The notes: generated by a model from the letters alone, not told the origin. A DNA stretch of 12,501 bases from Chloroflexota bacterium (GCA_030615705.1 JAUWYT010000015.1:1-12501), one strand, 5' to 3'; counted from the first letter of the stretch, positions 1 to 6,814 are shown. Numbers and translations: made by a program.

Positions 1-77
1 TGGCCGATGAGTTCGACGGCCTTGTCTACTTTGGCCTCGATATCCTCCATTGTGGCATGGACGACGCTAAGGGTCAT
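1..77 (-). CDS. Partial CDS, first 25 codons of an unidentified protein
   Basis: The gene runs off the left edge of the window; only the N-terminus (begins MTLSVVHATMEDIEAKVDKA, followed by VELIG) is visible. The ATG at 77 is preceded by a purine-rich ribosome-binding stretch GGAAAG about four bases upstream, which favours it over the in-frame ATG at 50. The DIEAKVDKAVELIG stretch reads like the amphipathic opening helix seen in some DUF362-type iron-sulfur proteins, but 25 residues are too few to assign a family. No function is claimed. It lies 28 bp downstream of the orphan fragment at 106-308 and may share a transcript with the thioesterase. Confidence 0.5.
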   Translation of the reverse strand, partial: MTLSVVHATMEDIEAKVDKAVELIG

Positions 78-105
78 CTTTCTTTCCACGTACTTGGATC
101 AATGC

Positions 106-308
106 TCAGCGGGGGGAGGTCTCAAGATACGAGCGCACCAGGTTCTGAGCCGAGAAATGGCCCAGGGTGATGTAAGCAATGGGCAGTTCGTGGCCCCAAA
201 CCTCATTTCTGATTTGACTCAGACTTAGGCCCTTTTGATGGAATTCCCGCACGCAGTTTCCGGCCTCTTCCAGGTATTTAATCTTGATTATATGGCTTTG
301 AGCTATTA
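106..308 (-). pseudogene. Orphan C-terminal protein fragment without a start codon (possibly a metallo-beta-lactamase-fold hydrolase tail)
   Basis: Directly after the thioesterase stop codon, another frame stays open for about 65 codons and ends in TGA at 106-108. The peptide looks protein-like: a helix with KYLEEAGNCVREFHQKGLS, then LSQIRNEVWGHELPIAYITL and GHFSAQNLVRSYLE. This resembles the helical C-terminal tail of some MBL-fold hydrolases (an LT-x-x-EI-x-x-x-LFG stretch followed by GHFS-x-x-NLVRSYL), recalled from memory and not searched. No ATG, GTG or TTG lies near the beginning. The first GTG (about 252) would remove part of the first helix. An AGGAGG formed by the last thioesterase codons lies 5 nt before an ATA codon, so non-canonical initiation cannot be excluded. 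The simplest reading is a decayed gene remnant; the alternative is a very small protein with an unusual start. Confidence 0.4.
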
Positions 309-794
309 GTTCCTCCTCAGCATATCCCTTATCGCTTCGGGAATCGCTTTGACCGTTCCTTCTTCGTCTACGCAAATGTGCTTCGTCTGCCCTGTGGCCA
401 ACAGTTGGCCCGTCTCGGCCATGACGACCTCGTAGGCGAAGGTCACCTGGCGGCTCCGCGCTTCCTCGACCCTGGTTCTGACCGTGACCAGGTCTCCGTA
501 GCGGGCGGGGGCCAGGAAGCGTGCCTGCACTTCGATGACGCGCAAGTAGTAGCCCTGGGCCTCCAGTTGAGCGTAGTCGCCGCCCTGCTGGCGCATGTAT
601 TCGCCGCGCCCTACCTCGAACCAAACGATGTAGTTGGTGTGGTGGACGATGCCCATGGCGTCGGTCTCGGCGTAGCGGACTCGCAATGTTACCTCGACGG
701 CTCGACTGAGCCCTCGGCCTGAGGCTTCGTCCTGAGGCTCAGCCCGAAGGGCTCGGCCCGAAGGCACGCCGAAGTCTACGTGGCCTTTGCTCAT
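306..794 (-). CDS. Acyl-CoA thioesterase, hot-dog fold (4-hydroxybenzoyl-CoA thioesterase / YbgC / FadM-like)
   Basis: A predicted cytoplasmic hot-dog thioesterase that hydrolyses an acyl-CoA to free acid and CoA; the substrate cannot be told from sequence. With the start at 794 it has 162 residues. The family signature is clear: RVRYAETDAMGIVHHTNYIVWFEVGR contains the catalytic Asp (TDAMG), the V-H-H-x-N-Y stretch and the WFE-x-x-R helix start, followed by core strands ending in TGQTKHICVDEEG. The ATG at 794 is chosen because GGGAG lies 7 nt upstream; an in-frame ATG at 848 has no obvious RBS. The first ~33 residues, before the conserved core, are longer than usual for the family (about 130-150 residues in all). 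They are partly encoded by short tandem and inverted DNA repeats (718-764), so this extension may not be functional. It lies 110 bp after the aminotransferase gene. Confidence 0.85.
   Translation of the reverse strand: MSKGHVDFGVPSGRALRAEPQDEASGRGLSRAVEVTLRVRYAETDAMGIVHHTNYIVWFEVGRGEYMRQQGGDYAQLEAQGYYLRVIEVQARFLAPARYGDLVTVRTRVEEARSRQVTFAYEVVMAETGQLLATGQTKHICVDEEGTVKAIPEAIRDMLRRN
718..764. repeat. Cluster of short tandem repeats inside the thioesterase 5' end
   Basis: Two adjacent 14-bp units, GGCTCAGCCCGAAG (736-749) and GGCTCGGCCCGAAG (750-763), differ at one base. The 9-mer CCTGAGGCT occurs at 718-726 and 731-739, and AGCCC-GAA-GGGCT (741-753) is a perfect small hairpin. The style resembles the short CTCAGCCCGAAGG-type extragenic repeats seen in many environmental genomes. 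Here it is translated as part of the thioesterase N-terminus. The unit length is not a multiple of three, so it was not selected as a protein repeat. Confidence 0.6.
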
Positions 795-903
795 GCTGAT
801 GCTCCCTTGTTTGAGCTCGACAGGGTAAGGCTGAAACAACGCCCACAAGGGGCTGGACTATGCCGGCGTCAACGAACGGTGGGCGGACTTACGCCACGGT
901 GTA

Positions 904-2127
904 CTAGCCAAGCTCTCTCGTCAATGCTCGCTCCAGCCTCTTGATGCCCTCCTCGATCCTCTCCGGGTCGGCGGTGGCAAAGGTTAGCCGCATGGCGTTT
1001 TGGCCATCGTCATCTGGGTAGAAGGCTCGGCCGGGCACGAAAGCCACTTTTTCCTGCAGAGCTAGATTCAGGAACTCAGTGGTGTCAATGTGTTCCGGCA
1101 CTTGTACCCAGAGAAAGAGACCGCCTTGGGGACGGGTCCAGGTGACGCCCGGAGGGAAGTGCCTCTCCATGGCAGCCAGCATCGCGTCCCGGCGTTCCCT
1201 GTAGACCTCCCGAATCGTCTTCACATGGCTGCGGAGGATGCCCCGCTGACAGATGTCGTTGGTCACCATCTGGACGAAGGTGCTGGTGTGTAGGTCTGAT
1301 CCCTGCTTGGCCTGAACGAGCTTGGCAATGATTTTGCTGGGAGCAACGATCCAGCCGAGGCGGATGCCAGGGGAGAGGGTCTTGGAGAAGGTGCTCAGGT
1401 AGAGGACGTTCTCTTTGTGCAAAACTACGAGGGGGGTGATGTCCTGGCCCTCGAAGCGCAGTTCGCCGTAGGGGTCGTCTTCCACGATGAAGACGCCGTA
1501 CCTGGCGGCCAGTTCCACCAGCTTTAGCCGCCGCTCCAGGGTCATCGTCACCCCAGCCGGGTTGTGGAAATTGGGCAGGACGTAGATGAACTTAACGGGG
1601 TGACGTTCCAGGGCCTCTTCGAGTTTGCCCGTTTGGATCCCCTCTTCGTCGAGGGGGACGGTCACGAAGCGGGCCTGGTAGGCCCTGAAGGCCTGTATTG
1701 CTCCCAGGTAGGTGGGACCCTCGGTGAGGACGACATCCCCCGGGTTGATGAAGATCTTGCCGATCAGGTCGAGGGCTTGTTGGGAGCCGTTGACGAGGAG
1801 GATGTTTTCTTGTTCGGCGGGCACGTCGTACTCCTTCATCTTCTCCACCAGGTATTGCCTGAGGGGTGGGTAACGCTCAGTGGTGCCGTACTGAAGAGCC
1901 CGCACCCCATCGTGGGTTAAGACGTATTGACAAGCTTCCTCGAACTCCCTAATCAAGAACAGCTCGGCGGCAGGCATCCCCCCGGCGAAGGAGATAATAT
2001 CCGGCTGCAAGGCCAGCTTCAATATCTCCCGGATGATGGAGCTCATCATATTGTGAGTTCGCTCGGCGAAGCGCTCATGCCAATTCGTGGTTACCTTGCC
2101 GTCCAAAGTTGACTTTTGCGGCGTCAT
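904..2127 (-). CDS. PLP-dependent class I/II aminotransferase (2-aminoadipate transaminase / LysN-MocR-like)
   Basis: A 407-residue fold-type I aminotransferase of the class I/II group that includes LysN (2-aminoadipate/2-oxoglutarate) and the catalytic domains of MocR proteins; no DNA-binding wing is present. Visible hallmarks are ISFAGGMP (45-52), the LQYGTTERYPPLRQ stretch (78-91), VNGSQQALDL (112-121), PNFHNPAG with the cofactor-contacting Asn189, EDDPYGELRF (216-225) with Asp218 and Tyr220, the Schiff-base lysine Lys249 in STFSKTLSPGIRLGW, and the substrate-carboxylate arginine near Arg380 (NAMRLTF). The start is firm: AGGAGG lies 7 nt before the ATG, and this SD begins right after the stop of the upstream protease gene (13-bp gap). 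The gene is thus probably co-transcribed with the protease and the UMF1 transporter. Likely role: reversible transamination of a branched, aromatic or 2-aminoadipate-like amino acid in the cytoplasm. Exact substrate unknown. Confidence 0.93.
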   Translation of the reverse strand: MTPQKSTLDGKVTTNWHERFAERTHNMMSSIIREILKLALQPDIISFAGGMPAAELFLIREFEEACQYVLTHDGVRALQYGTTERYPPLRQYLVEKMKEYDVPAEQENILLVNGSQQALDLIGKIFINPGDVVLTEGPTYLGAIQAFRAYQARFVTVPLDEEGIQTGKLEEALERHPVKFIYVLPNFHNPAGVTMTLERRLKLVELAARYGVFIVEDDPYGELRFEGQDITPLVVLHKENVLYLSTFSKTLSPGIRLGWIVAPSKIIAKLVQAKQGSDLHTSTFVQMVTNDICQRGILRSHVKTIREVYRERRDAMLAAMERHFPPGVTWTRPQGGLFLWVQVPEHIDTTEFLNLALQEKVAFVPGRAFYPDDDGQNAMRLTFATADPERIEEGIKRLERALTRELG

Positions 2128-2140
2128 TGTGGAACCTCCT

Positions 2141-2989
2141 CTATTTTGCTTTTGGCGGTGGTTGTTTCTCTCGGCGGTAGGGCACGGGAATGTACTGAAC
2201 TGATGGACGGCGCTGGCCAGCCTGACGGTAGAGTTGCATCAACTGGCACACCTCATCTGGCAGATCCAGCTTAATGGGCAGGCCCAGCTTTTTCGCTTCC
2301 TCTGCACTGATGGGATAGTCGTGGGTCCACCGGCCAGCGCTGAGGGCCTCAGCGATCTCCTTTGCTTTCTCTTCTTCCATCCCGTTGCCCATCAGGATTT
2401 CCACCACGGTCTGCTTGACTTGGGAGACAGCCTTCTTTGCCATGTCGGCCAAAATCAGGGTTTCGTCATCAGTCTCGTTGACGTCCTTGATCTGGGTCAC
2501 CGCGAGGATTGAGCTGGCCGGATAGCGGCCCAGTTGGGGATCAACGGGCCCCAGGACGGCGTTCTCGTCCATCACTATCTGATCGGCGGCCAGGGCGATG
2601 AGAGTTCCGCCGGACATGGCATAGTGGGGGATGAAGACGGTGACCGGAGCCGGGTGGCGGATTAGGGCATGGGCGATCTGCTCGGCGGCCAGGACCAACC
2701 CGCCGGGGGTGTGCAGGATGATGTCTATGGGCATGTCCCTGGGGGTCAGGCGGATGGCCCTGAGCAGCGCTTCTGAGTCCTCGATGTCAATGTAGCGACG
2801 GAAGCCTATTCCTAAGAAGCTAATGACCTCCTGGCGGTGGATGAGGGTGATGAGGCGCGAGTTGCGCTTCTTCTCCAATTGCCGCATCACGCGACGCCGA
2901 TTGCCTTCCAGGAGCTTCTTCTGCAGGGCGGGAATCAGACTGGAAATGATGATGAAGATCCAAAACAAATCGAAAAGGCTGAAATTCAT
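2141..2989 (-). CDS. Membrane-anchored Clp-fold serine protease (SDH/SppA-like, SDH_sah family)
   Basis: A 282-residue protein with one N-terminal hydrophobic segment (about residues 4-20), then a positively charged stretch (KK, NRRR, KKR) and a ClpP/crotonase-like domain. This matches the bacterial/archaeal SDH proteinase family related to signal-peptide peptidase SppA. Motifs are IDIILHTPGG (88-97), the nucleophile context HYAMSGGTLIALAAD with Ser126, and LGPVDPQLG (146-154). Lys168 (TQIKDV) lies 42 residues after Ser126, close to the Ser-to-Lys spacing of the NfeD-type protease PH1510, so a Ser-Lys dyad is a reasonable inference. The C-terminus is proline/lysine-rich. GGAGGGG precedes the ATG. 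It starts 26 bp after the UMF1 gene and ends 13 bp before the aminotransferase. Likely role: proteolysis of membrane-associated substrates at the inner face of the membrane; no substrate can be named. Confidence 0.88.
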   Translation of the reverse strand: MNFSLFDLFWIFIIISSLIPALQKKLLEGNRRRVMRQLEKKRNSRLITLIHRQEVISFLGIGFRRYIDIEDSEALLRAIRLTPRDMPIDIILHTPGGLVLAAEQIAHALIRHPAPVTVFIPHYAMSGGTLIALAADQIVMDENAVLGPVDPQLGRYPASSILAVTQIKDVNETDDETLILADMAKKAVSQVKQTVVEILMGNGMEEEKAKEIAEALSAGRWTHDYPISAEEAKKLGLPIKLDLPDEVCQLMQLYRQAGQRRPSVQYIPVPYRREKQPPPKAK

Positions 2990-3015
2990 TTCAACTCCCC
3001 TCCATTTTCTGCGCC

Positions 3016-4311
3016 CTAGGTTGTGACCAGAGCATCCTCGGCTCTTGCTACCCGGATCCCTTCCTCCTCGTTGACTCTGGTCAGGAGCAGACCTCCTACG
3101 ATGAAGAAAAAGATCAGCGATACGATGCTCAAGCGGCTGGAACCGGTAAGCTGTCCCACCAGGGCAAAGATAAAGGGGCCGGCGATACCGGCGAACTTGG
3201 AACTGACGCTGTAGAAGCCGAAGAACTCCGCCGTCTTCCCCCTGGGGACCATGGAGCCGAACAGCGAGCGACTGAGGGCCTGGCTACCGCCCTGCACCAG
3301 GCCGACTAAGAAGGCCAGAGCCCAGAACTCCCAGGCATGGGCCATGAAGTAGCCCCAGATGGAGATGCCGGTGTAAACGGCGAGGGCGAGGTAAATAGAG
3401 GGCTTGGTGCCGAGCCGCCTGGCCAGCCGACCGAAGAGGAGGGAGAAAGGGATGCCTATGAATTGAGTCAAGAGCAGCGCCCCGATCAAGTCGCCCTGGC
3501 CGATGCCGATCTCGGCTCCGTAGATGGTGGCCATCTTGATGATCGTGCCGATGCCGTCATTATACAGCCAGAAGGCGACCAGGAACTTGATCAATTCACG
3601 GTAGCGGCGGACATCGCGGAAGGTCTGGCACAGCCGGCGGAACCCACCCAGGATGGGGTGGACCTCAGATCGGGCTTTAGCCGTGCGAGGCGGCTCAGGC
3701 ACGTGACGAAGGAGGGGAATTGAGAAAAGGGCCCACCAGATTGCCACGCTCAGAAAAGAAAGGCGGGAGGCGCTCTCTGTATCATGCAGGAGGAAGGTAC
3801 TGGGAAATAGTATCCAGGCCAGGTTAAGGGACAACAGGACACCACCTCCCAGGTAGCCCAGAGCGTACCCTTTGGTCGAAACCTGGTCTATCTCATCGGG
3901 GTGAGCGACGTGAGGCAGGAGAGCATCGTAGAAGATGTTGGCGGCGGCGAACCCCACGTTGGCTATTATGAAGAGGAAGGAAGCCAGCAGCCAGTCGCCG
4001 GTCTTAATGAGAACCAGCAGGCAGGTGAAGATAATGCCCAGGGTGGCGAAACCAGCCAGGAATCGCTTCTTGGTTCCGCTGTAGTCGGCGATGGCCCCCA
4101 GCATCGGGGCCAGGGTAGCGGTCAATAAGAGGGCCATGGAGGTGGTGTAGCCCCAGTAGACCGTAGCCAGATTCCCTTCCAGATTAGCGCACGCTACTGC
4201 CTGGTAGAAGGTGGGCAACACTGCGGCCATAATCGTCGTGGCGAATGCAGAATTGGCCCAGTCGTACATGCACCAGGCGTTAATCATCCTTCTGTGCATC
4301 TTGTCTTTCAC
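3016..4311 (-). CDS. MFS transporter, UMF1 / Atg22-like family
   Basis: A 431-residue polytopic membrane protein with about twelve hydrophobic segments. The diagnostic opening CMYDWANSAFATTIMAAVLPTFY (from about residue 14) is the UMF1/Atg22 signature. It is followed by the usual N-half (GAIADYSGTKKRFL near residue 75), NIFYDALLPHVA and a C-half with GRLARRLGTKPSIY and LFGSMVPRGKTAEFFGFYSV. In yeast the eukaryotic member Atg22 exports amino acids from the vacuole; substrates of bacterial members are mostly unknown. The likely start is GTG at 4311, with AGGGA a few bases upstream; in-frame ATGs at 4299 and 4287 lack a better RBS. It is the first gene of a probable three-gene operon with the SDH-type protease (26-bp gap) and the aminotransferase, which fits an amino-acid or peptide-related job, by inference only. 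Confidence 0.9.
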   Translation of the reverse strand: MKDKMHRRMINAWCMYDWANSAFATTIMAAVLPTFYQAVACANLEGNLATVYWGYTTSMALLLTATLAPMLGAIADYSGTKKRFLAGFATLGIIFTCLLVLIKTGDWLLASFLFIIANVGFAAANIFYDALLPHVAHPDEIDQVSTKGYALGYLGGGVLLSLNLAWILFPSTFLLHDTESASRLSFLSVAIWWALFSIPLLRHVPEPPRTAKARSEVHPILGGFRRLCQTFRDVRRYRELIKFLVAFWLYNDGIGTIIKMATIYGAEIGIGQGDLIGALLLTQFIGIPFSLLFGRLARRLGTKPSIYLALAVYTGISIWGYFMAHAWEFWALAFLVGLVQGGSQALSRSLFGSMVPRGKTAEFFGFYSVSSKFAGIAGPFIFALVGQLTGSSRLSIVSLIFFFIVGGLLLTRVNEEEGIRVARAEDALVTT

Positions 4312-4602
4312 TTTTCCCTGCTTCTGCTTGAGATCGCCTCAGGGTTCATCATACCAGCGCCATGCATGTAGCACACCAGTTTTAAGTCTTCCTCACGAAA
4401 CCTCGGTACTTCTTCGGCCCCGACAAACTGGTGCTTCTCACCCTTCTGCCAAAATAGGGCTCCTTGGAATCTCTATGCATCAATCTCACAATGAAATGGC
4501 AGGTAGTGAAAGTGTCTTATAGGCTCATAAGGCTGTTTCATAGAACTTGCCCTATTCATTGAGCACATAACGGGTCCACAGCCTCTTACTGTCCAGGCGC
4601 TT
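4312..4602. other. Intergenic region, no gene seen
   Basis: About 290 bp between the UMF1 gene and the toxin remnant. No open frame with protein-like composition or RBS was found on either strand. On the minus strand an extended -10 like motif TGGTATGAT (TATGAT at 4348-4353) lies about 37 bp before the UMF1 GTG, without a good -35. A 7-bp pair AGGCTGT / ACAGCCT (around 4526-4581) is separated by more than 40 nt and is too loose to call a terminator. Confidence 0.5.
4348..4353 (-). promoter_or_regulatory. Possible extended -10 promoter of the UMF1-protease-aminotransferase operon
   Basis: On the minus strand TATGAT is preceded by TGG, giving an extended -10 element (TG-N-TATGAT) about 37 bp upstream of the GTG at 4311. 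The expected -35 position holds no convincing TTGACA-like hexamer. It is plausible because a transcript should start in this gap, but it is a weak match. Confidence 0.3.
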
Positions 4603-4909
4603 TCACGTCACGGCCAATGCGGTCCGTAAGCAGGCTTGCACCCTCTGCCAATCCTGATCGGACAGATGGCCTACTGCGGTCAGGGTGGTGGCCGGCAGGG
4701 TGGCGAGGAAGGCACCGAACACGGAGGGGCTGTGCAGGCCAGCAGTCTGTAGGTCCGGTTGCGGCAGTGACCTGGCTGGTCAGTAGACCAAGGATGGCGT
4801 CCGGGCGTGTCTTGTGGTAAGTGTGGGTGGACACCACCACAGCGGGACGACGCTTGATGCCTGTCACGCCGGGGAAATCCACCGTCACGACGTCGCCTGG
4901 CTTAACCAT
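4603..4909 (-). pseudogene. Frameshifted type II toxin, MazF/PemK-like
   Basis: The N-terminus MVKPGDVVTVDFPGVTGIKRRPAVVVST with LGLLTSQVTAATGPTDC is typical of MazF/PemK-family endoribonucleases: GDV-x-x-V-x-F-P-G, the K-R-R-P-A-V-V-V strand, and the L-L-T-S strand. After about residue 56 this frame turns into proline/arginine-rich nonsense ending at 4586. The next frame encodes the expected continuation, DLQTAGLHSPSVFGAFLATL, then PATTLTAVGHLSDQDWQRVQACLRTAL, ending in TGA at 4603-4605. The two frames overlap at about 4740-4760, so a small indel broke the gene. The ATG overlaps the last 8 bases of the antitoxin-like gene, as in toxin-antitoxin operons. An intact protein would be about 105-110 residues, a normal length for the family. 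Either a real inactivating mutation or a sequencing/assembly error. Confidence 0.75.
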
Positions 4910-5132
4910 ACTCTTTCTCCCTCGCCCAGATGGTGCGTTCGGCGTGTGCCAGTGAAGCCCGTATCAGGTCATGCAGGTCTTCTTCGCTCGAGGCATCGCT
5001 CACGTGCACGGCTGTGCGTTGGCCGTAGCGCTCTTGCAAAAAGATGACAAAGTCATATACCTCGGCCACCTTTTCGGGGGACAGGGTAAACAACACGTCA
5101 AGGATTTTTCTAGCTTGTGTGGGCGTCATCAT
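4902..5132 (-). CDS. Antitoxin-like small protein preceding the MazF/PemK-type toxin
   Basis: A 76-residue protein beginning MMTPTQARKILDVL. It contains LSPEKVAEVYDFVIFLQERYG, a helix common in small antitoxins paired with PemK-like toxins, and an acidic/helical C-terminal half (SSEEDLHDLIRASLAHAERT) that would wrap the toxin. The start at 5132 is preferred because GGAGGG lies 6 nt upstream; an in-frame ATG at 5150 sits before that SD and would read through it. The stop codon overlaps the toxin ATG by 8 bp, implying translational coupling. The upstream spacer (5133-5286) carries the arms GGGAA...TTCCC (about 5166-5186), a possible autoregulatory operator but too short to be sure. With the toxin frameshifted, this gene may be left without a partner. 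Confidence 0.7.
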   Translation of the reverse strand: MMTPTQARKILDVLFTLSPEKVAEVYDFVIFLQERYGQRTAVHVSDASSEEDLHDLIRASLAHAERTIWAREKEYG

Positions 5133-5286
5133 CGGCGTCCCTCCTTTCATGGCTCATGACCTGTATGGGAACAGTCATCTTTTTCCCAATGACCCCGCTT
5201 TCTCCATCCGCGCCTGCACCAGGGCCGCGGCAGTTACCGGCTAGACCCGGACTTCTCTCCAGTGGTAGAGTGGACCCTAGTCTATG

Positions 5287-5988
5287 TTATCGTCTTCGCC
5301 GACGGGACATCCCCGTTGCGATGGAGATGTAGTAGAGGAGTTGGAACAGCGCCATAGCTAAGGCTGCTACATAGGTCAAGGCTGCCGCGTTCAGGACGCT
5401 TTTGGCCTGCTTGAACTCGTCCTGTCCTCTTACAAGGCCTGCGCTATTTAGCATCTGCATGGCCCGGCGGCTGGCGTTGAGCTCCACGGGCAGGGTGGCC
5501 AGGGCGAAGACGACTCCCCCTGAGAAGAAAATGACGCCCAACCAGACCAGGCCTGTCACTTGCAGGAATAGCCCTGCCAGGAAGAAGATGTAGCCCAGAT
5601 AGCCGCCGATGTTAACCATCGGCACCAAGCCAGCGCGCAGTCGCAGAGGGAAATAGACAGTTTTGTCCTGGACGGCGTGGCCGCACTCGTGGGCCACGAT
5701 GCCCAGGGAGGCCACCGAGGCACTGCGAGCCACTCCCTCGGAGAGGCGCAATTCCTTGCTGCGAGGGTCATAGTGATCAGTGAGCTGACCAGGGATGCCT
5801 TTGACCTCGACGTGGTTTAGCCCATTTGCCCGCAAGAGTCGGTAGGCTGCTTCCAGGCCGCTGATGCCCAAACGGTTGGCTACCTGGCCATACTTGCGGT
5901 AAGTCCCCTGCACCTTGACCTGAGCAAAGAGCATCAGCAAGAGAGCAGGCGCAATGAAGATAAAATAAGCGGGATCCCAAATAAACAT
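5287..5988 (-). CDS. Membrane zinc metallopeptidase (neutral zinc metallopeptidase, YugP type)
   Basis: A 233-residue integral membrane protein of the Zn-peptidase family that includes Bacillus YugP. The zinc-binding motif HECGH is at residues 100-104 (His100, Glu101, His104), in VAHECGHAVQD; the later LPVELNASRRA segment (166-176) probably supplies the third ligand, Glu169. Hydrophobic segments lie at about 7-23, 119-140, 144-163 and 201-222. A soluble loop with DHYDPRSKELRLSE precedes the active site. The C-terminus ends in a run of arginines. The ATG is preceded by AGAGGTGAAGG. A promoter with a perfect TATAAT lies about 50 bp upstream (6035-6062), so it is probably transcribed on its own. 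Substrate unknown; family members are thought to act at the membrane. Confidence 0.92.
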   Translation of the reverse strand: MFIWDPAYFIFIAPALLLMLFAQVKVQGTYRKYGQVANRLGISGLEAAYRLLRANGLNHVEVKGIPGQLTDHYDPRSKELRLSEGVARSASVASLGIVAHECGHAVQDKTVYFPLRLRAGLVPMVNIGGYLGYIFFLAGLFLQVTGLVWLGVIFFSGGVVFALATLPVELNASRRAMQMLNSAGLVRGQDEFKQAKSVLNAAALTYVAALAMALFQLLYYISIATGMSRRRRR

Positions 5989-6034
5989 CCTTCACCTCTC
6001 ATTGACTAACCAGTTCTCTCGGAAACACTCCGGT

Positions 6035-6062
6035 ATTATACCTGATTCTCCCCTCAGGTCAT
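6035..6062 (-). promoter_or_regulatory. Sigma70-type promoter of the zinc metallopeptidase gene
   Basis: Reading the minus strand, -35 ATGACC (6057-6062, 4 of 6 to TTGACA) is followed after 16 nt by a perfect -10 TATAAT (6035-6040). The predicted start is near 6028, about 40 bp before the ATG at 5988. The -10 lies within the perfect palindrome GGTAT-A-ATACC (6033-6043), which could also serve as an operator; that second role is speculative. Confidence 0.55.
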
Positions 6063-6130
6063 CCTCTGCGGCCCTGAAGGTCCTGCACCAACCTGGCGGC
6101 CTCGTGCAGGCTCATCACTTTATCCGTCAC
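6059..6130 (-). pseudogene. Short peptide resembling the N-terminus of a CoA-transferase subunit (possible remnant)
   Basis: A GTG at 6130 overlaps the end of the HAD phosphatase gene and opens a 23-codon frame reading MTDKVMSLHEAARLVQD, then LQGRRG and TGA. The first 17 residues look like the usual opening of CoA-transferase subunit A proteins (DK-x-MSL-x-EA-x-x-L-V-x-DGD), but the glycine-rich continuation is missing and no RBS is evident. It may be a 5' fragment left by a deletion, or a chance resemblance. The metallopeptidase promoter overlaps its end. Confidence 0.25.
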
Positions 6131-6803
6131 TTGACAGTGCTTGAGAAGTCAAACGCCGCACGACCTTTCCAATCTCCTCCACTTCACCGATTACGAAGTC
6201 CACGTCCTTGGAGTGACCTTGTCGAAGCGCTGTTTTCTCGCTGCCCACGAGAACGGTGATCATCCCCAATTCCTTGGCCGGCGCGAGATTCAGAACCCTG
6301 TCGTCGACGATGAGGCACTCATCTCCTTTGACGCCCAATATCTCCAGGGCGCGGCGGAAAGCCTCCGGATCGGGCTTGCTAATGCAGCCCAAAGCTCGCA
6401 CATCTATGATGTGGCTGAAGTGGCGCTCAATGCCCAGCGTCTTGAGTACGCGACGGGCATGCTCCTTCGAAGCGTTGGTGAATACGACCTTCTCTGCCTC
6501 GATCTCGGCGAGCACCCTATCCAGCTTGTCGTTGGGGCCGATGTAGTCCTCCAGCGGGATGTCGTGGACGTAGGCCAGATAATCTTCGGGATCTATACCA
6601 TGATGGATTTGCAGGCCCCCCATGGTGGTGCCGTACATGCGGTAGTAATGCTCTCGCAACGTCGGCACTTCGGTCGGCGACATCCCCAACCGCTCTTCCA
6701 TGTACCGACTCATCAATCTCCCGATCTCGGCCATGAGCCCTGACCGACTGGGATAGAGGGTCTCATCCAGGTCGAAGAGGATGTATTTCAGCGTTTTCGG
6801 CAC
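6120..6803 (-). CDS. HAD-family phosphatase, pyrimidine 5'-nucleotidase-like
   Basis: A 227-residue haloacid-dehalogenase-type hydrolase. Motif I is FDLDETLYPSRSG with nucleophile Asp11 and acid/base Asp13; motif II is VVFTNAS (Thr109); motif III is SKPDPEAF (Lys143); motif IV is LIVDDRVLNLAPAKELGM (Asp167, Asp168). The helical cap with TTMGGLQIHHGIDPEDYLAYVHDIPLEDYIGP matches the SDT1/pyrimidine 5'-nucleotidase subfamily, which removes phosphate from UMP/CMP or similar nucleotides and also acts in detoxification. I place the start at GTG 6803, 11 bp after the transporter stop, with GAGG close upstream. The frame stays open far upstream through the transporter gene, but that part is not coding. 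It is the third gene of the dppA-transporter-phosphatase operon. The exact phosphate ester is not determinable. Confidence 0.88.
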   Translation of the reverse strand: MPKTLKYILFDLDETLYPSRSGLMAEIGRLMSRYMEERLGMSPTEVPTLREHYYRMYGTTMGGLQIHHGIDPEDYLAYVHDIPLEDYIGPNDKLDRVLAEIEAEKVVFTNASKEHARRVLKTLGIERHFSHIIDVRALGCISKPDPEAFRRALEILGVKGDECLIVDDRVLNLAPAKELGMITVLVGSEKTALRQGHSKDVDFVIGEVEEIGKVVRRLTSQALSSDG

Positions 6804-6814
6804 AGTCCTCGATC

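Noticed and set aside
4211..4522. Plus-strand open frame of 103 codons in the region upstream of the UMF1 gene
   Set aside because: It starts inside the UMF1 gene on the opposite strand, has no RBS and shows no recognisable protein pattern.
4606..4620. The string ACGGCCAATGCG, shared between the end of the toxin remnant and the spacer at 8593-8604
   Set aside because: About 12 bases only, with diverging flanks, and in the first case inside coding sequence; chance is the better explanation.
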